A DNA stretch of 64,000 bases from Bacillus glycinifermentans (GCF_001042475.2 NZ_LECW02000036.1:58456-122455), one strand, 5' to 3'. Shown: positions 8,574-18,372, counted from the first letter of the stretch. A program made the numbers and translations. Notes: generated by a model from the letters alone, not told the origin.

Positions 8574-9671
8574 GTGAAAAAACAACGGATTGTCATTAAA
8601 ATCGGAAGCAGTTCTTTAACGGATGCAAAGGGCGGGATTGACGAAGCAAAGGTCAGCGACCACGTCCGGGCGATCGCCGCTCTGAAAAAAGAAGGCCATG
8701 ATGTGATTTTTATTTCTTCAGGCGCTGTAGCGGCCGGCTTTTCCCGGCTCGGGTATCCGGCAAGACCCGTCACTTTAAAGGGAAAGCAAGCCGCTGCTGC
8801 TGTCGGACAAAGCCTTTTGATGCAGCAATATATCCAGCACTTTGCCGAACACGGTTTGATGCCCGCGCAGATCTTATTGACGAGAAATGATTTTGCCAAG
8901 AGAGAGCGGTATCGAAACGCGTATGCGACCATCACGGAGCTGATCGAAAGAGGGCTTGTGCCCATCATTAATGAAAACGATTCGGTGTCTGTCGAAGAGC
9001 TGACATTTGGGGATAATGATATGCTGTCAGCGCTTGTGAGCGGATTGGTCCATGCTGACAAACTGATCATTCTGACGGATATCAACGGCCTCTATGACTC
9101 GAATCCGGCTGAAAACCCCGGCGCCAAGCGCTTCGATTTTATCGCCGGCATCACTGACGATCTATTAAGCTATGCCGGCTCGATCGGTTCAAAAGTCGGA
9201 ACGGGCGGCATGAGGTCGAAGCTGTTGGCATCAAAAACAGCCCTTTCTCTCGGAGTCAATGTATTCATCGGCACGGGGACGGGAGAAGACAAATTGATTC
9301 AGATTTTAGAAGGGAGAGGGGACGGAACGTACATCGGGCAGTCTGATCTGTCTTCTGTGAACAATCACAGGCAGTGGATTGCGTTTCATTCTCCGGTATC
9401 AGGAAAAATCACCGTTGATGAAGGAGCCGAACTGGCCTTGACCGAAAACGGAAGCAGCCTGCTGCCGGCGGGTGTGACGGATGTATGCGGAGAATTTGCC
9501 AAAGGCGCGGTCGTCGAGGTCTATGGACCGAACGGCTTGGCGGGAAAAGGTCAGACGCTGTATTCGGCGGAAGAGCTTCTTCAAGTAAAGGGAAAACGAA
9601 GCGACGAATTCGAGCACGAAAAAGGGATAGAAGTCATCCATCGAGATGATTGGATTAGCATAAACGAATAG
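8574..9671 (+). CDS. proB: Glutamate 5-kinase ProB
   Basis: A 365-residue enzyme that phosphorylates glutamate to gamma-glutamyl phosphate, the first step of anabolic proline synthesis. The amino-acid kinase domain begins with VIKIGSSSL, with [15 protein letters not shown] and [11 protein letters not shown] following. A C-terminal PUA domain starts near residue 275. The start is GTG 8574, eight bases after GGAGG; an upstream TTG in the same frame lacks a ribosome site. It is cotranscribed with proA 13 bp downstream under the T-box. Confidence 0.96.
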   Translation: MKKQRIVIKIGSSSLTDAKGGIDEAKVSDHVRAIAALKKEGHDVIFISSGAVAAGFSRLGYPARPVTLKGKQAAAAVGQSLLMQQYIQHFAEHGLMPAQILLTRNDFAKRERYRNAYATITELIERGLVPIINENDSVSVEELTFGDNDMLSALVSGLVHADKLIILTDINGLYDSNPAENPGAKRFDFIAGITDDLLSYAGSIGSKVGTGGMRSKLLASKTALSLGVNVFIGTGTGEDKLIQILEGRGDGTYIGQSDLSSVNNHRQWIAFHSPVSGKITVDEGAELALTENGSSLLPAGVTDVCGEFAKGAVVEVYGPNGLAGKGQTLYSAEELLQVKGKRSDEFEHEKGIEVIHRDDWISINE

Positions 9672-9684
9672 GGGGCTGATTTAG

Positions 9685-10932
9685 ATGAGTGAAGTGATCG
9701 AAAAAGCGAAAAAAGCGAAAATCGCAAAAGACGAGCTTGTTCATCAGACGACGGAAAGCAAAAACGAAGCGCTTCGTCTAATTGCTGAAGCGCTTCGGAT
9801 AAAACAGGACGACATTTTGGAGGCGAACGGAAAAGACATTGCCGCAGGCAAGGAAAAGGGGCTTTCACCTTCGCTGCTGGACCGTCTCGCTTTAAGTCCG
9901 AAACGGCTGAACGATATCGCGGATGCCGTCCTTCTTCTTGCAGATCTTGATGATCCCGTAGGGGAAAGCCTTGAAACCATTAAGAAAGAAAACGGGCTTC
10001 TTATCGAGAAAGTCCGGGTCCCGCTCGGCGTTGTCGGCATGATCTATGAAGCCCGTCCGAATGTGACGGTTGACGCGGCGACCCTTTGCTTGAAAACGGG
10101 AAACGCCTGCATACTCCGCGGCAGTTCGTCAGCGATCAACAGCAACAAGGCGCTTGTCGGCGTCATACAGGAAGCGCTCGGCGCATCGAAGCTTCCAAAG
10201 GATGCCGTCCAGCTGATCGAAGATACGAGCAAAGAAACCGCAAAACAGCTGTTTACGTTAAATGGTTACTTGGATGTATTGATTCCAAGGGGCGGAAAAA
10301 ATCTCATCGACATGGTCGTGCGCGAATCGACGGTTCCAGTGCTTGAGACCGGGGCGGGAAACTGCCATATGTTCATTGACGAATCGGCAGAGAGCGAGAT
10401 GGCTGAGCAAGTTGTCATCAATGCCAAAACGCAAAGGCCTTCGGTCTGCAATGCGATCGAAACGGTGCTGATCCATGAAAACTGGCCGAAGCGTTACGCA
10501 AAAGAACTGCTTCAAAAGCTCGAAAAAGAAGGCGTCCAAATCAAGGGAGACGAGGCGGTTTGCGAGCTGCTTCCTTCGGCGGTTCCGGCCGAAGAGCCCG
10601 ATTGGGAGACGGAATTTTTAGCGCCGGTCGTCAGCGTCAAAAACGTCCGTGATCTGGATGAAGCGATCCGCCATATTCACAAGTACGGAACGCGGCATTC
10701 AGAAGCAATTTTGACCGAAAATGAAGGAAACGCCCGCTTTTTCCTAACGTCAGTAGATGCAGCGGCGGTTTATCACAATGCTTCAACCCGCTTTACCGAC
10801 GGGTTTGAATTCGGATACGGCGCAGAAATCGGCATCAGTACGCAGAAGCTTCACGCAAGAGGTCCGATGGGTCTTAAAGCGCTGACTTCTTCTAAATATA
10901 TCATTAAAGGAAACGGACAAATTCGTATATAA
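9685..10932 (+). CDS. proA: Gamma-glutamyl phosphate reductase ProA
   Basis: A 415-residue NADPH-dependent enzyme reducing gamma-glutamyl phosphate to glutamate semialdehyde. The aldehyde-dehydrogenase fold is evident from [20 protein letters not shown], the [10 protein letters not shown] strand and the catalytic Cys255 in [15 protein letters not shown] precedes the ATG. Last gene of the proBA operon, closed by a terminator. Confidence 0.97.
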   Translation: MSEVIEKAKKAKIAKDELVHQTTESKNEALRLIAEALRIKQDDILEANGKDIAAGKEKGLSPSLLDRLALSPKRLNDIADAVLLLADLDDPVGESLETIKKENGLLIEKVRVPLGVVGMIYEARPNVTVDAATLCLKTGNACILRGSSSAINSNKALVGVIQEALGASKLPKDAVQLIEDTSKETAKQLFTLNGYLDVLIPRGGKNLIDMVVRESTVPVLETGAGNCHMFIDESAESEMAEQVVINAKTQRPSVCNAIETVLIHENWPKRYAKELLQKLEKEGVQIKGDEAVCELLPSAVPAEEPDWETEFLAPVVSVKNVRDLDEAIRHIHKYGTRHSEAILTENEGNARFFLTSVDAAAVYHNASTRFTDGFEFGYGAEIGISTQKLHARGPMGLKALTSSKYIIKGNGQIRI

Positions 10933-10939
10933 CAGACTC

Positions 10940-10974
10940 ACATTCTGCCTGAAACTTAGGCAGAATGTTTTTTT
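10940..10974 (+). terminator. Rho-independent terminator after proA
   Basis: ACATTCTGCCT and AGGCAGAATGT pair perfectly around a 7-nt loop, followed by a T run. Confidence 0.95.
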
Positions 10975-10995
10975 ATTGCATCTCCAATTTATATG

Positions 10996-11024
10996 TTGTA
11001 AAATTCAATTGTGCACAATATAAA
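10996..11024 (+). promoter_or_regulatory. ohrA promoter with probable OhrR operator
   Basis: TTGTAA (10996-11001) and TATAAA (11019-11024) are 17 bp apart. The spacer ends in the perfect palindrome TTGTGCACAA (11009-11018) abutting the -10, where a MarR-type repressor would block polymerase. Assignment to OhrR is by context. Confidence 0.5.
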
Positions 11025-11040
11025 ATAAAGGAGAAGTATC

Positions 11041-11466
11041 ATGACAAAACCATTATTTACATCCCGAGCCACTGCTAAAGGAGGAAGAGACGGAAAAGTC
11101 ACCTCTTCTGACGGAGTGCTCGCGTTGGAGCTTGCCATGCCGGGAACACCTAAAGCAAAGGAGAGGGGAGACGCCACCAATCCTGAACAGCTGTTTGCCG
11201 CAGGATATGCGGCTTGCTTTGACAGCGCATTGCAGCTTACCGCCGGAAAAGCGCGGATGCAGATTGAGACTGAAGTGACCGCCGATGTCAGCCTGCTCAA
11301 GGATGAAGCGGACGGGGGATATAAGCTTGGCGTCAAACTGCAAGTGAAAGGAACAAATATTGAACCGGCAGAGCTTGAAAGCCTTGTTCATCAAGCACAC
11401 AAAGTCTGTCCGTATTCAAAAGCGATTTCTGAACATGTCGACGTCATACTTGAAATTCTGGAATAA
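11041..11466 (+). CDS. ohrA: Organic hydroperoxide resistance thiol peroxidase OhrA
   Basis: A 141-residue OsmC/Ohr-family peroxidase that reduces organic hydroperoxides. The two catalytic cysteines are Cys59 (AAGYAACF) and Cys123 (KVCPYSKA), and the N-terminal ATAKGGRDGKV motif is typical. It lies upstream of the convergent repressor gene ohrR, with the paralogue ohrB beyond it, the same arrangement as in B. subtilis. Induction by organic peroxides through OhrR is expected. Confidence 0.96.
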   Translation: MTKPLFTSRATAKGGRDGKVTSSDGVLALELAMPGTPKAKERGDATNPEQLFAAGYAACFDSALQLTAGKARMQIETEVTADVSLLKDEADGGYKLGVKLQVKGTNIEPAELESLVHQAHKVCPYSKAISEHVDVILEILE

Positions 11467-11471
11467 AAAGG

Positions 11472-11497
11472 GGCGCCTTCCAATTGAAGGCGCCTTT
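11472..11497. terminator. Bidirectional terminator between ohrA and ohrR
   Basis: GGCGCCTTC and GAAGGCGCC pair around a 5-nt loop; an A-rich left flank and TTT right flank let it serve both convergent genes. Confidence 0.8.
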
Positions 11498-11945
11498 ACT
11501 TTCTGTTTTTTTTCGTCATTGAAGCAAGAAGCGAACCGAGCACGTGTGTTAACCGCTCGAGCTCTTCAGCGGGCAGGTTCGTCTGCGCCAGCATAGTTTG
11601 CGGGATGCAGCTTGCTCTTTCTTTCATCTCTGCACCGGAGGAAGTCAGCTTGACGATCACAGACCGTTCATCTTCAGGCGACCGTTCTCTCGTGATCAAC
11701 CCGCGCTGCTCCATTCTTTTCAGCATCGGTGTCAGAGTCCCTGAGTCCAAGTAAAGAAGCTCCCCCATCTTTTTCACACTCAAGATTTCATGCTCCCACA
11801 ATAAAAGAAGCGCCAAGTATTGCGGATAGGTAATGTTCAGTTCATCGAGAAGCGGCTTGTACAGCTTCGTCATCTCGCGCGAACTGGCATAAAGCAGAAA
11901 ACACAGCTGCCTGTCAAGCTTCATATGTTCAAATTCGTTTGTCAT
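11496..11945 (-). CDS. ohrR: Organic peroxide sensor/repressor OhrR (MarR family)
   Basis: A 149-residue MarR-type winged-helix repressor. The peroxide-sensing cysteine is exactly Cys15 (DRQLCFLLYASSREM), as in characterised OhrR. The winged helix follows (YPQYLALLLLWEHE, TLTPMLKRMEQRGLITRER with the DERSVIV wing). Oxidation of Cys15 releases DNA and derepresses ohrA. It is encoded opposite to ohrA and ohrB and sits between them. Confidence 0.96.
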   Translation of the reverse strand: MTNEFEHMKLDRQLCFLLYASSREMTKLYKPLLDELNITYPQYLALLLLWEHEILSVKKMGELLYLDSGTLTPMLKRMEQRGLITRERSPEDERSVIVKLTSSGAEMKERASCIPQTMLAQTNLPAEELERLTHVLGSLLASMTKKNRK

Positions 11946-12089
11946 CGATTCACCAACTTTTATTTTGTTCCATTTTTATTGTATAAGATTTTTCGTCTTT
12001 TTCCTATTCTTTCACAAGTATCATGTTTAAAAAGCGCGTTTTGTGAAATATAAGAAGTAAGGACAAAAACTTTAGGGGAGGAAGTTGAG

Positions 12090-12503
12090 ATGACTGCATT
12101 ATTCACAGCAAAAGCAACGGCAAAAGGCGGAAGATCCGGACACGTCACTTCAGATGACGGAATCCTGGATTACGATCTTGTCATGCCGAATGAAAAAAAG
12201 GAAGGCGAGACAGGGACAAATCCTGAACAGCTGTTTGCCGCAGGGTATGCAGCATGCTTCGGCGGCGCATTGGAACTCGTCGCCAAAAAGCAGGGCATTG
12301 ATCTTGAATCTGAGGTAGAAGGCCGCGTGAGTTTAATAAAGGATGAAAGTGACGGCGGATTTAAGATAGGCGTTCAGCTCGTTGTCTCCGCAAGCGGATT
12401 GGAAAAAGAAAAGGCGGAGGAGCTTGTGAAGGCCGCGCACGAATTTTGCCCTTACTCGAAGGCGACGAGGGGAAACATCGATGTTGATCTGCAGGTAAAA
12501 TAG
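12090..12503 (+). CDS. ohrB: Organic hydroperoxide resistance protein OhrB
   Basis: A 137-residue paralogue of OhrA with cysteines Cys56 (AAGYAACFGG) and Cys120 (EFCPYSKA). GGGGAGGAAG precedes the ATG. In B. subtilis ohrB belongs to the SigB general stress regulon rather than OhrR; whether that holds here is not shown by the sequence. Closed by a strong terminator. Confidence 0.95.
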   Translation: MTALFTAKATAKGGRSGHVTSDDGILDYDLVMPNEKKEGETGTNPEQLFAAGYAACFGGALELVAKKQGIDLESEVEGRVSLIKDESDGGFKIGVQLVVSASGLEKEKAEELVKAAHEFCPYSKATRGNIDVDLQVK

Positions 12504-12512
12504 CCTTTTAAG

Positions 12513-12550
12513 CGAGAAAGCAAACAGGAGGTTGTTTGCTTTCTTTTTTA
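12513..12550 (+). terminator. Rho-independent terminator after ohrB
   Basis: AGAAAGCAAACA and TGTTTGCTTTCT pair around a short loop, followed by a run of six T. Confidence 0.95.
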
Positions 12551-12577
12551 GAATCCATCACTCGAAAGGAGCACCAC

Positions 12578-13225
12578 ATGAAGTATATGAAATGGACGAT
12601 AATGATGACCGTTCTTCTTGTGTTCGCCATGTTTGCAGGCTGTACCGGCGGCGCGCAGGAAAACGACCGACAGCAGCCGGCTGATCAAGCCGCCCGGAAA
12701 AAAAGCGATTTAAGAAAATACTCTCATGATAAAGACAAGCAAACAGAAGACGACTTTGATCTTATCGGGAAGTATGTACAAGCTGAGGACGACCAGATGA
12801 CGATCAAGATTAAGGATCGGGATGTTATTATCCCAAAAAGCAAACGCTTTAAGAACAATGAAGATTATGTAGACCTTATGGGAAAGCTTGTAAAAGTGGA
12901 GGTTGACGGAAAAAGCCAGGAAGCAGAAGAGATTGAGCTGATGCCGCAGTCGAAAGCCGATGAAAACGGCGTATATGAACAGGAAAAGGACGGAAGCCGA
13001 AAAATCGTCGCAACGCTTGTTGATGAAACCGATAAACGGATCACAGTAAAGACAAAAGCCGGAAACAAAACGTATCAGAAAACGGCTGATTTTGAGCGGG
13101 ATATAGCCGAAAGTCCGGATAAGCTGAAGGGGAAAACGGTAAGGCTCAGCATTCAGAAGGACGGTAAAGCGGAAAGCCTGGACTTTGAAGCGGAAGATCA
13201 GCACCTTGACTGGTATAAACAATAG
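12578..13225 (+). CDS. Predicted lipoprotein with two similar beta-rich units
   Basis: A 215-residue protein with a lipoprotein signal (hydrophobic segment ending FAGC, lipid on Cys20). After a charged linker come two similar units of about 65 residues: one begins IGKYVQAEDDQMTIKI and the other IVATLVDETDKRITVKT. Each runs through a basic/acidic linker into a KLVKVEV / KTVRLSI strand, which suggests a duplicated small beta-barrel. Function is unknown. AAGGAG seven bases upstream fixes ATG 12578. An internal hairpin GGGAGCC/GGCTCCC follows the stop. Confidence 0.85.
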   Translation: MKYMKWTIMMTVLLVFAMFAGCTGGAQENDRQQPADQAARKKSDLRKYSHDKDKQTEDDFDLIGKYVQAEDDQMTIKIKDRDVIIPKSKRFKNNEDYVDLMGKLVKVEVDGKSQEAEEIELMPQSKADENGVYEQEKDGSRKIVATLVDETDKRITVKTKAGNKTYQKTADFERDIAESPDKLKGKTVRLSIQKDGKAESLDFEAEDQHLDWYKQ

Positions 13226-13242
13226 GGAGCCTTCAAGGCTCC

Positions 13243-13713
13243 CTAATATTCTATTTTATCGCCCGTATGCTTCCATGTGAGGAAAGGTTCGAGCTTATCC
13301 CGAAGCTCGATATGATAAAAAGGAATCGTTCGTTCGCTCTGTTTTTTTCTGAATTCCTCATAAATAAACGAGTCGTCAAAACCGGCTGATGCGGCATCGG
13401 AATCCTTTGCCGCAAAGTACACTTCCTTTGGCCTCGCCCAGTAAATCGCCCCCAGGCACATCGGACAAGGCTCACAGCTTGTATAAATAATGCAGTCGTT
13501 CAGCTGAAAATCGCCAAGTTCTTCACAGGCAAGCCGAATGGCCGTTACTTCGGCATGTGCGGTCGGATCATTGCTCGTCGTTACATTGTTTTTCCCTTCG
13601 GCAATGATCCGGCCGTCTTTGACAATCACGCAGCCGAATGGGCCGCCTGTCCCGTCCTTTACGCTTTCGACCGCAAGTTCGATCGCACGCTGCAAAAATG
13701 CTTCATGATTCAT
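13243..13713 (-). CDS. guaD: Guanine deaminase GuaD
   Basis: A 156-residue cytidine-deaminase-fold enzyme converting guanine to xanthine, for purine salvage or nitrogen release. Zinc ligands and catalytic Glu are His53-Ala-Glu55 and the PCPMC motif (Cys83, Cys86). Length equals the known Bacillus enzyme. The ATG is preceded by AAGGAGG on the minus strand. Confidence 0.96.
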   Translation of the reverse strand: MNHEAFLQRAIELAVESVKDGTGGPFGCVIVKDGRIIAEGKNNVTTSNDPTAHAEVTAIRLACEELGDFQLNDCIIYTSCEPCPMCLGAIYWARPKEVYFAAKDSDAASAGFDDSFIYEEFRKKQSERTIPFYHIELRDKLEPFLTWKHTGDKIEY

Positions 13714-13860
13714 CTTTTGTATCCTCCTTGGTTGTCCTCATGATGATTATAGCTGATCGACAAAGAAAAATGAATTTCGTTCAGAATATTCTTTATTTTT
13801 GATTTCATATTTGGCATCACATAAAATAGACGTACATAGAAATGGACGGGAGAGGATTTT

Positions 13861-14496
13861 TTGCTTACTTTGTATATTGCCAGACACGGACAGACCGAAT
13901 GGAATATTGAAAAGAGAATGCAAGGCTGGGAGGATTCAAAATTAACGACTTTAGGTTTGGCAAACGCCGAAGCGCTCGGCGAAAAGCTGAGGGACATCCC
14001 ATTTCAGGCTGCATATGTCAGCACAAGCGGCCGTGCCGTAGACTCCGCTATGGCGATCCTCAAAAATCGTTCGATACCTATCATCAAAGACGATATATTT
14101 AAAGAAATTTCTCTGGGTTCTTGGGAAGGCAAGACGTTTGACGACATCAAACGAAACGATCCTGAGATGCTTGACGCTTACTTTCAGGCGCCTGAACGGT
14201 ATATTCCGAATGAAGGGGGGGAAAGCTTTCGCCAATTTGAAGAGCGGGTCAGACGGGCGCTCGGACAAATCGCCCGAAAGCACCGGGAAGGAAACATTCT
14301 GCTTGTTACCCATTCCGTCTTCATCCTTATGCTGCTGAATATTTTCAAAAAACGGCCGATTGATGACTTATGGAATTCGAGTTATGTCCATGATACGGCG
14401 CTGGCTGTTGCCGCAATCAAGGAAAACGGAGACGCAGTCATTTTAAAGGAAGGGGATGGAGAGCACCGGATGAAACAGGCCGGTGCCGCATGGTAA
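13861..14496 (+). CDS. Histidine phosphatase family protein (PhoE/GpmB-like)
   Basis: A 211-residue member of the phosphoglycerate mutase-like superfamily with the RHG signature (YIARHGQTEWN), the Arg in STSGRAVDSA and the second His in VTHSVFILML. It resembles broad-specificity phosphatases such as B. subtilis PhoE (YhfR); the substrate is unknown. The start is TTG 13861, behind GGGAGAGG; the nearby ATG at 13842 is out of frame. It is not part of the B. subtilis order I recall here. Confidence 0.85.
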   Translation: MLTLYIARHGQTEWNIEKRMQGWEDSKLTTLGLANAEALGEKLRDIPFQAAYVSTSGRAVDSAMAILKNRSIPIIKDDIFKEISLGSWEGKTFDDIKRNDPEMLDAYFQAPERYIPNEGGESFRQFEERVRRALGQIARKHREGNILLVTHSVFILMLLNIFKKRPIDDLWNSSYVHDTALAVAAIKENGDAVILKEGDGEHRMKQAGAAW

Positions 14497-14501
14497 CGAT
14501 T

Positions 14502-14530
14502 AAAAAAGAAGCCTTTAAGGCTTCTTTTTT
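14502..14530. terminator. Bidirectional terminator
   Basis: AAAAAAGAAGCC and GGCTTCTTTTTT pair around a 4-nt loop, so it can end both the phosphatase gene (+) and the convergent WXG-type pair (-). Confidence 0.9.
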
Positions 14531-14536
14531 ATCAGA

Positions 14537-15241
14537 TCACCAATCGCGTTCGCTTTCTCGCTCGGGACCGCCAAGTTTCGCGGCGGAGTCGGGATGGCGA
14601 ACCGTTTTGATATCGGATATGCCAGCTTTCGTTTTGACGTTTGCGAATGTGAAAACCGTGCGGGAAAGGGGGGATCCGGCAATTTGTCCGTATGCGATAA
14701 GGCACAGATTCCCCGTAACTTTCCGGCTTAGCAGGCGTCGCACAGACCAAAGCTGTTTTTTTCCTTGTTCATCAAACTGAAAATATGGAGTGCTGCGGTC
14801 TTTGAAGAACAGGCCGGACAGGCCGTTTTCTTTCAATTGCTTCATCAAAACAAGCGGCTCTGATAAAAGCGACGCTGTCAGTCTGAAGCTTCCGGACGGG
14901 CGCACTGATGCCAATAAGCTTATAATGGGCGGATAGCCGGTTAAGTGTCCGCCGCTTTGAAATAGCCGCGCCGCAAGCATTTGATCCGTTTTGATCATCC
15001 GGGCTTCAGTGTGTGAAAGCAAATGCTCCAGGTCATCGAGCGTATGCAGGTATCCTTTGATTTCATGTTCCATGTCGGTTTGCGCCTGATCGATGGCGCT
15101 TGTTTTTGCCGCTGTCACGCTTGACAGCAGAACCTGCAGATGGCGGTTCAAACAGTGCATCAGGTCGCTGATCTGTTGATGGGAATGACGAAATTGGCGG
15201 GCTAGGGCGTGTAAATCATGTACATTCAGGCGAATGGTCAT
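14537..15241 (-). CDS. Unknown protein with N-terminal helical WXG/LXG-like region; possible type VII secretion substrate
   Basis: A 234-residue protein I do not recognise by name. Residues 1-110 are almost entirely helical with heptad-like hydrophobics (LHALARQFRHSHQQISDLM, DDLEHLLSHTEARM), as in DUF5344/LXG-type N-terminal domains. Residues 115-234 form a separate, more basic C-terminal part ending PERESERDW. Its ATG directly follows the stop of the upstream gene (TAAATG), so the two are translationally coupled. The pairing with a WXG-type protein suggests a Yuk/Yue-type secreted pair; the role of the C-terminal domain (toxin or not) is unknown. Confidence 0.6.
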   Translation of the reverse strand: MTIRLNVHDLHALARQFRHSHQQISDLMHCLNRHLQVLLSSVTAAKTSAIDQAQTDMEHEIKGYLHTLDDLEHLLSHTEARMIKTDQMLAARLFQSGGHLTGYPPIISLLASVRPSGSFRLTASLLSEPLVLMKQLKENGLSGLFFKDRSTPYFQFDEQGKKQLWSVRRLLSRKVTGNLCLIAYGQIAGSPLSRTVFTFANVKTKAGISDIKTVRHPDSAAKLGGPERESERDW

Positions 15242-15643
15242 TTAAAGCTCCCCGGCTTCCAGCTGAAGCCTTTCAATCTCCTCGGCGACACGCTGTTTCA
15301 CGGTTCTCAGTCTGTCATACACGCGAAATTCCACGCGGTCGAGATCATCCAAAAGGGCGTCATACATTTCCCGCGCCTGGCCCCGCCATCCGTTCATATG
15401 CATTTGATGAGCCTTTAAAATGCACGAACTTTCATGTCTCAGCTCCGTTATAACAGAATTCAAATCTTTTACATAAAGTTTGAGAGAGTGAATGTCTTCA
15501 TCATACGCTTTTCTGTTTAATTCTCTTTCTAAGGATTTTCCATCGTCTATCACTACATATTTTCCTTCCCTTCCATCATCTACTATCAATATGTTAAAAG
15601 AAAAGAATCTGGAAAGAAATCGTACGAATGAATCAAAAGTCAT
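15242..15643 (-). CDS. WXG100/DUF5082-like small helical protein
   Basis: The frame gives 133 residues, but the N-terminus is uncertain: the ATG at 15643 has no visible ribosome site and an internal GTG near residue 31 has an AAGGAA-like one. The region from about residue 48 is a two-helix hairpin of WXG100 size with Trp86-Arg-Gly88 in the turn (MNGWRGQAREMYDALLDDL), the hallmark of type VII secretion partners such as YwqH. It is translationally coupled to the following 234-residue protein. Function is inferred from architecture only. Confidence 0.6.
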   Translation of the reverse strand: MTFDSFVRFLSRFFSFNILIVDDGREGKYVVIDDGKSLERELNRKAYDEDIHSLKLYVKDLNSVITELRHESSCILKAHQMHMNGWRGQAREMYDALLDDLDRVEFRVYDRLRTVKQRVAEEIERLQLEAGEL

Positions 15644-15693
15644 AATAAAAATTTGCCAATTAGACCATTATCGTTAGTTCTTTTGGGCTATAA

Positions 15694-15728
15694 CAAAAAA
15701 GAACCATCCGTACGGACGGTTCTTTTTG
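15694..15728 (-). terminator. Rho-independent terminator after metE
   Basis: On the minus strand GAACCGTCCG and CGGATGGTTC pair (one G-U), followed by a run of T. Confidence 0.9.
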
Positions 15729-15731
15729 ATA

Positions 15732-18020
15732 TCAAACGGTTTGAGCGAGTTGGTCTCTCGCTTGTTTTGCAGCTTCAACCATATTTTTCAACGCGGCGAT
15801 CGTTTCTTCAGGCTGTCTCGTTTTTAAGCCGCAGTCCGGATTGACCCAAAAGCGGTCGGCAGGACAAACGTTCAGGGCATCCTGAATGATCGAGAGCATT
15901 TCTTCTGTCGGAGGGACGCGCGGGCTGTGAATGTCGTACACCCCAAGGCCGAGCCCCTTTAAATACGGATGCTTTGCAAGATAATCGAGGAATCCGCCGT
16001 GGCTTCTGCTGTGTTCGATCGTGATGACGTCTGCGTCAAGGTCCTCAATCGTGTCAACGATGTCCTCAAAGTTGCTGTAGCACATGTGCGTATGGATTTG
16101 CGTCGTATCCTTGACAGATGATGTGGACAATCTGAAAGCTTCAGCCGCCCATGAGAGGTACTCATCCCAGTCGCGTTCTTTCAGCGGAAGTCCTTCTCTT
16201 AAGGCCGGTTCGTCAACCTGTATGATTTGAATTCCGGCTTTTTCAAGCGCTTCGACCTCTTTTCTGAGGGCGTGCGCGATTTGAAATGCGATTTCTTTTC
16301 TCGGAAGATCGTAGCGGGCGAACGACCAGTTTAAAATCGTGACAGGCCCTGTCAGCATTCCTTTTACATGTTTAGAGGTCAGGGATTGGGCGTACACCGT
16401 TTCTTTGACCGTCATCGGCTCTTTGAATTCGACATCCCCGTAGATCACCGGCGGACGGACGCAGCGGGAGCCGTACGACTGCACCCAGGCATACTTGGTA
16501 AATGCGAACCCGCCCAGTTTTTCGCCGAAATATTCGACCATGTCCGTCCGTTCGAATTCTCCGTGAACGAGAACGTCAAGTCCGATCTCTTCCTGAATAT
16601 CAATCCATTTTTTCGTCTCGGTTTTAATAAATGACTCGTACTGCTCATCTGACCATTCTTTTTTCCGCCATTTTTGCCGTGCGCTGCGCACTTCGGCGGT
16701 TTGCGGGAAGCTTCCGATCGTTGTCGTCGGCAAAATCGGCAGGCCGAGCGATTCGTTTTGAATGCGGAGCCGCTCTTCAAAAGGTGTCACCCGCTTAAAG
16801 TCTTCTTCAGTCAGCCTGTTTCTTTCTTCTGCGAACGCCGTGTTCGCGGCGGTTCCAAATTGTTTAAGGGCCTCCAGATGCCCGTTTGCTGCATCGATTT
16901 GCTCCTTGACGGCCGCTTTCCCGGATACCAATCCTTCCTTCAGCAGGCTGAGTTCTGAAAGCTTTTCTTTTGCAAAAGACAGGCCGTTCAGCAAATCGCC
17001 GGCCAGCTGTTCATCAGGGTGCTTGGCGACAGGAACGTGAAGCAGGCTGTTTGAAGGCTGAATCCACACCTCTCTCACACCGAGTTCGCCGATCAGCTCC
17101 GTAATCCAGTCGAGCCGTTCTCCAAGGTTGGCTTTCCAAATGTTTCGCCCGTCGAGAATTCCGGCGGCAAGCACTTTATCTTTAGGGAAGCCGTGCGCTT
17201 TTACCTGTTCGAGGTTTTTTCCTTTGTCATGGACGAAGTCCAGGCCGATTCCTTCAACCGGAAAGGAGATCAGCTCCTCGTAAGCATCAACTGAATCAAA
17301 ATACGTTTGCAGGAGGATATTCAGCCCGGATACTTCGGCTGTAATCGCCTGGTAGATATCTTTCGCGGCGGCGACTTCGCCAGGGGAAGCCGTGACAAGC
17401 GCAGGTTCGTCAATTTGCACCCATTTTACGCCTTCTTCTTCAAGTTCCTTCAGAAGCTGGATGTAAAGAGGGATCAAGCTTTCGTATATGCCTTTGATGT
17501 CCTGTTTTTCGTAGCCCTTGGCCAGCGCTACAAACGTGTAAAGGCCGAGGATCACGGGTTTCGTTTCGATGCCCAATGCCTCTTTCGCCCGGCGGTAATC
17601 TTCAAGCGGCTTATTTTTTGTGAGGCGGTATTGTGCGTTCTTTTCATATTCAGGAACGATATAGTGGTAGTTTGTGTTAAACCATTTTGTCATTTCGCAA
17701 GATACGGCTTCTTTCGTGCCTCTCGCCATTGCAAAATAAGTGTCCAAAGGATCGTTAATATGTTTGAACCTCTCCGGGATCCAGTTGAACATCACCGCCG
17801 CGTCCAGAACGTGGTCATAGAACGTAAAGTCGGAAACCGGTACGATGTCGATTTGCTGGTCAACCTGCGTTTTAAGAGCTGCAACGAATTGTTTGTCCAT
17901 TTCGTTCAGGAATGTCTCACGTTCCTTGTTTCCTTTCCAATAGGCCTCAAGCGATTTTTTCCATTCCCTGTTCAAGCCGATTCTTGGAAATCCCAAGCTG
18001 CTTGTTTTCACATTTGTCAT
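15732..18020 (-). CDS. metE: Cobalamin-independent methionine synthase MetE
   Basis: A 762-residue enzyme transferring the methyl group of 5-methyl-THF-glutamate to homocysteine, zinc-dependent and B12-independent. Both barrels are present: the N-terminal one starts [19 protein letters not shown], the catalytic one has [39 protein letters not shown], the HMCYSNF zinc ligand and [10 protein letters not shown] with the second Cys. The start is ATG 18020 behind AGGAGGAGA; an upstream in-frame ATG overlaps that site. It is preceded by a cobalamin riboswitch rather than the SAM-I element known for B. subtilis metE. Confidence 0.97.
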   Translation of the reverse strand: MTNVKTSSLGFPRIGLNREWKKSLEAYWKGNKERETFLNEMDKQFVAALKTQVDQQIDIVPVSDFTFYDHVLDAAVMFNWIPERFKHINDPLDTYFAMARGTKEAVSCEMTKWFNTNYHYIVPEYEKNAQYRLTKNKPLEDYRRAKEALGIETKPVILGLYTFVALAKGYEKQDIKGIYESLIPLYIQLLKELEEEGVKWVQIDEPALVTASPGEVAAAKDIYQAITAEVSGLNILLQTYFDSVDAYEELISFPVEGIGLDFVHDKGKNLEQVKAHGFPKDKVLAAGILDGRNIWKANLGERLDWITELIGELGVREVWIQPSNSLLHVPVAKHPDEQLAGDLLNGLSFAKEKLSELSLLKEGLVSGKAAVKEQIDAANGHLEALKQFGTAANTAFAEERNRLTEEDFKRVTPFEERLRIQNESLGLPILPTTTIGSFPQTAEVRSARQKWRKKEWSDEQYESFIKTETKKWIDIQEEIGLDVLVHGEFERTDMVEYFGEKLGGFAFTKYAWVQSYGSRCVRPPVIYGDVEFKEPMTVKETVYAQSLTSKHVKGMLTGPVTILNWSFARYDLPRKEIAFQIAHALRKEVEALEKAGIQIIQVDEPALREGLPLKERDWDEYLSWAAEAFRLSTSSVKDTTQIHTHMCYSNFEDIVDTIEDLDADVITIEHSRSHGGFLDYLAKHPYLKGLGLGVYDIHSPRVPPTEEMLSIIQDALNVCPADRFWVNPDCGLKTRQPEETIAALKNMVEAAKQARDQLAQTV

Positions 18021-18047
18021 GCTAGGTCTCCTCCTTTTAATGTTCAA

Positions 18048-18370
18048 TAAAAAAAGACACTCACTCTCCGGATAGGTTGAAGGTGAATGCCTGATTCAGC
18101 ATTTTTGTGAACGAGAAATAAACGTAGCCTTTTGTTACGTCAACTCGAACACCTCCTATCGACCGTAGGTATATGGTGTGTCAGAACAGGCAGGTCTCCT
18201 GGCTCATGAATCAGCGGTTATTTCACCCTTCCCATATCGAAACAGTGGGTTTTCTCTGAAATAACCTTCTCAATTACAGTGGCGGGACCGCGTTGGATTT
18301 TCACCAATCTTCCCTTTTAAAATCTAACGTCACGCTAGATTACCGTGCTCCCGGTATGAAATTGTTTAGT
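18048..18370 (-). promoter_or_regulatory. Cobalamin riboswitch upstream of metE
   Basis: Read on the minus strand, the leader has the B12 box (AGCCAGGAGACCTGCC around 18189-18204) and the core elements GGGAAGGGTGAAATAACC and CCACTGT upstream of it. A terminator follows: CATTCAC pairs with GTGAGTG and is followed by seven T just before the metE ribosome site. High adenosylcobalamin should terminate transcription, making MetE unnecessary when B12-dependent MetH can work. The class is clear; the OFF direction is the norm for metE and is inferred. Confidence 0.93.
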
Positions 18371-18372
18371 AG

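Noticed and set aside
12710..13222. 170-codon open frame opposite the lipoprotein gene
   Set aside because: It mirrors the Lys/Glu/Asp-rich codons of the lipoprotein (giving Phe/Leu/Ile runs), has no ribosome site and covers no conserved family.
17307..18050. 247-codon frame on the plus strand across metE
   Set aside because: It is an antisense shadow of the MetE N-terminal coding region and runs over the metE ribosome site.
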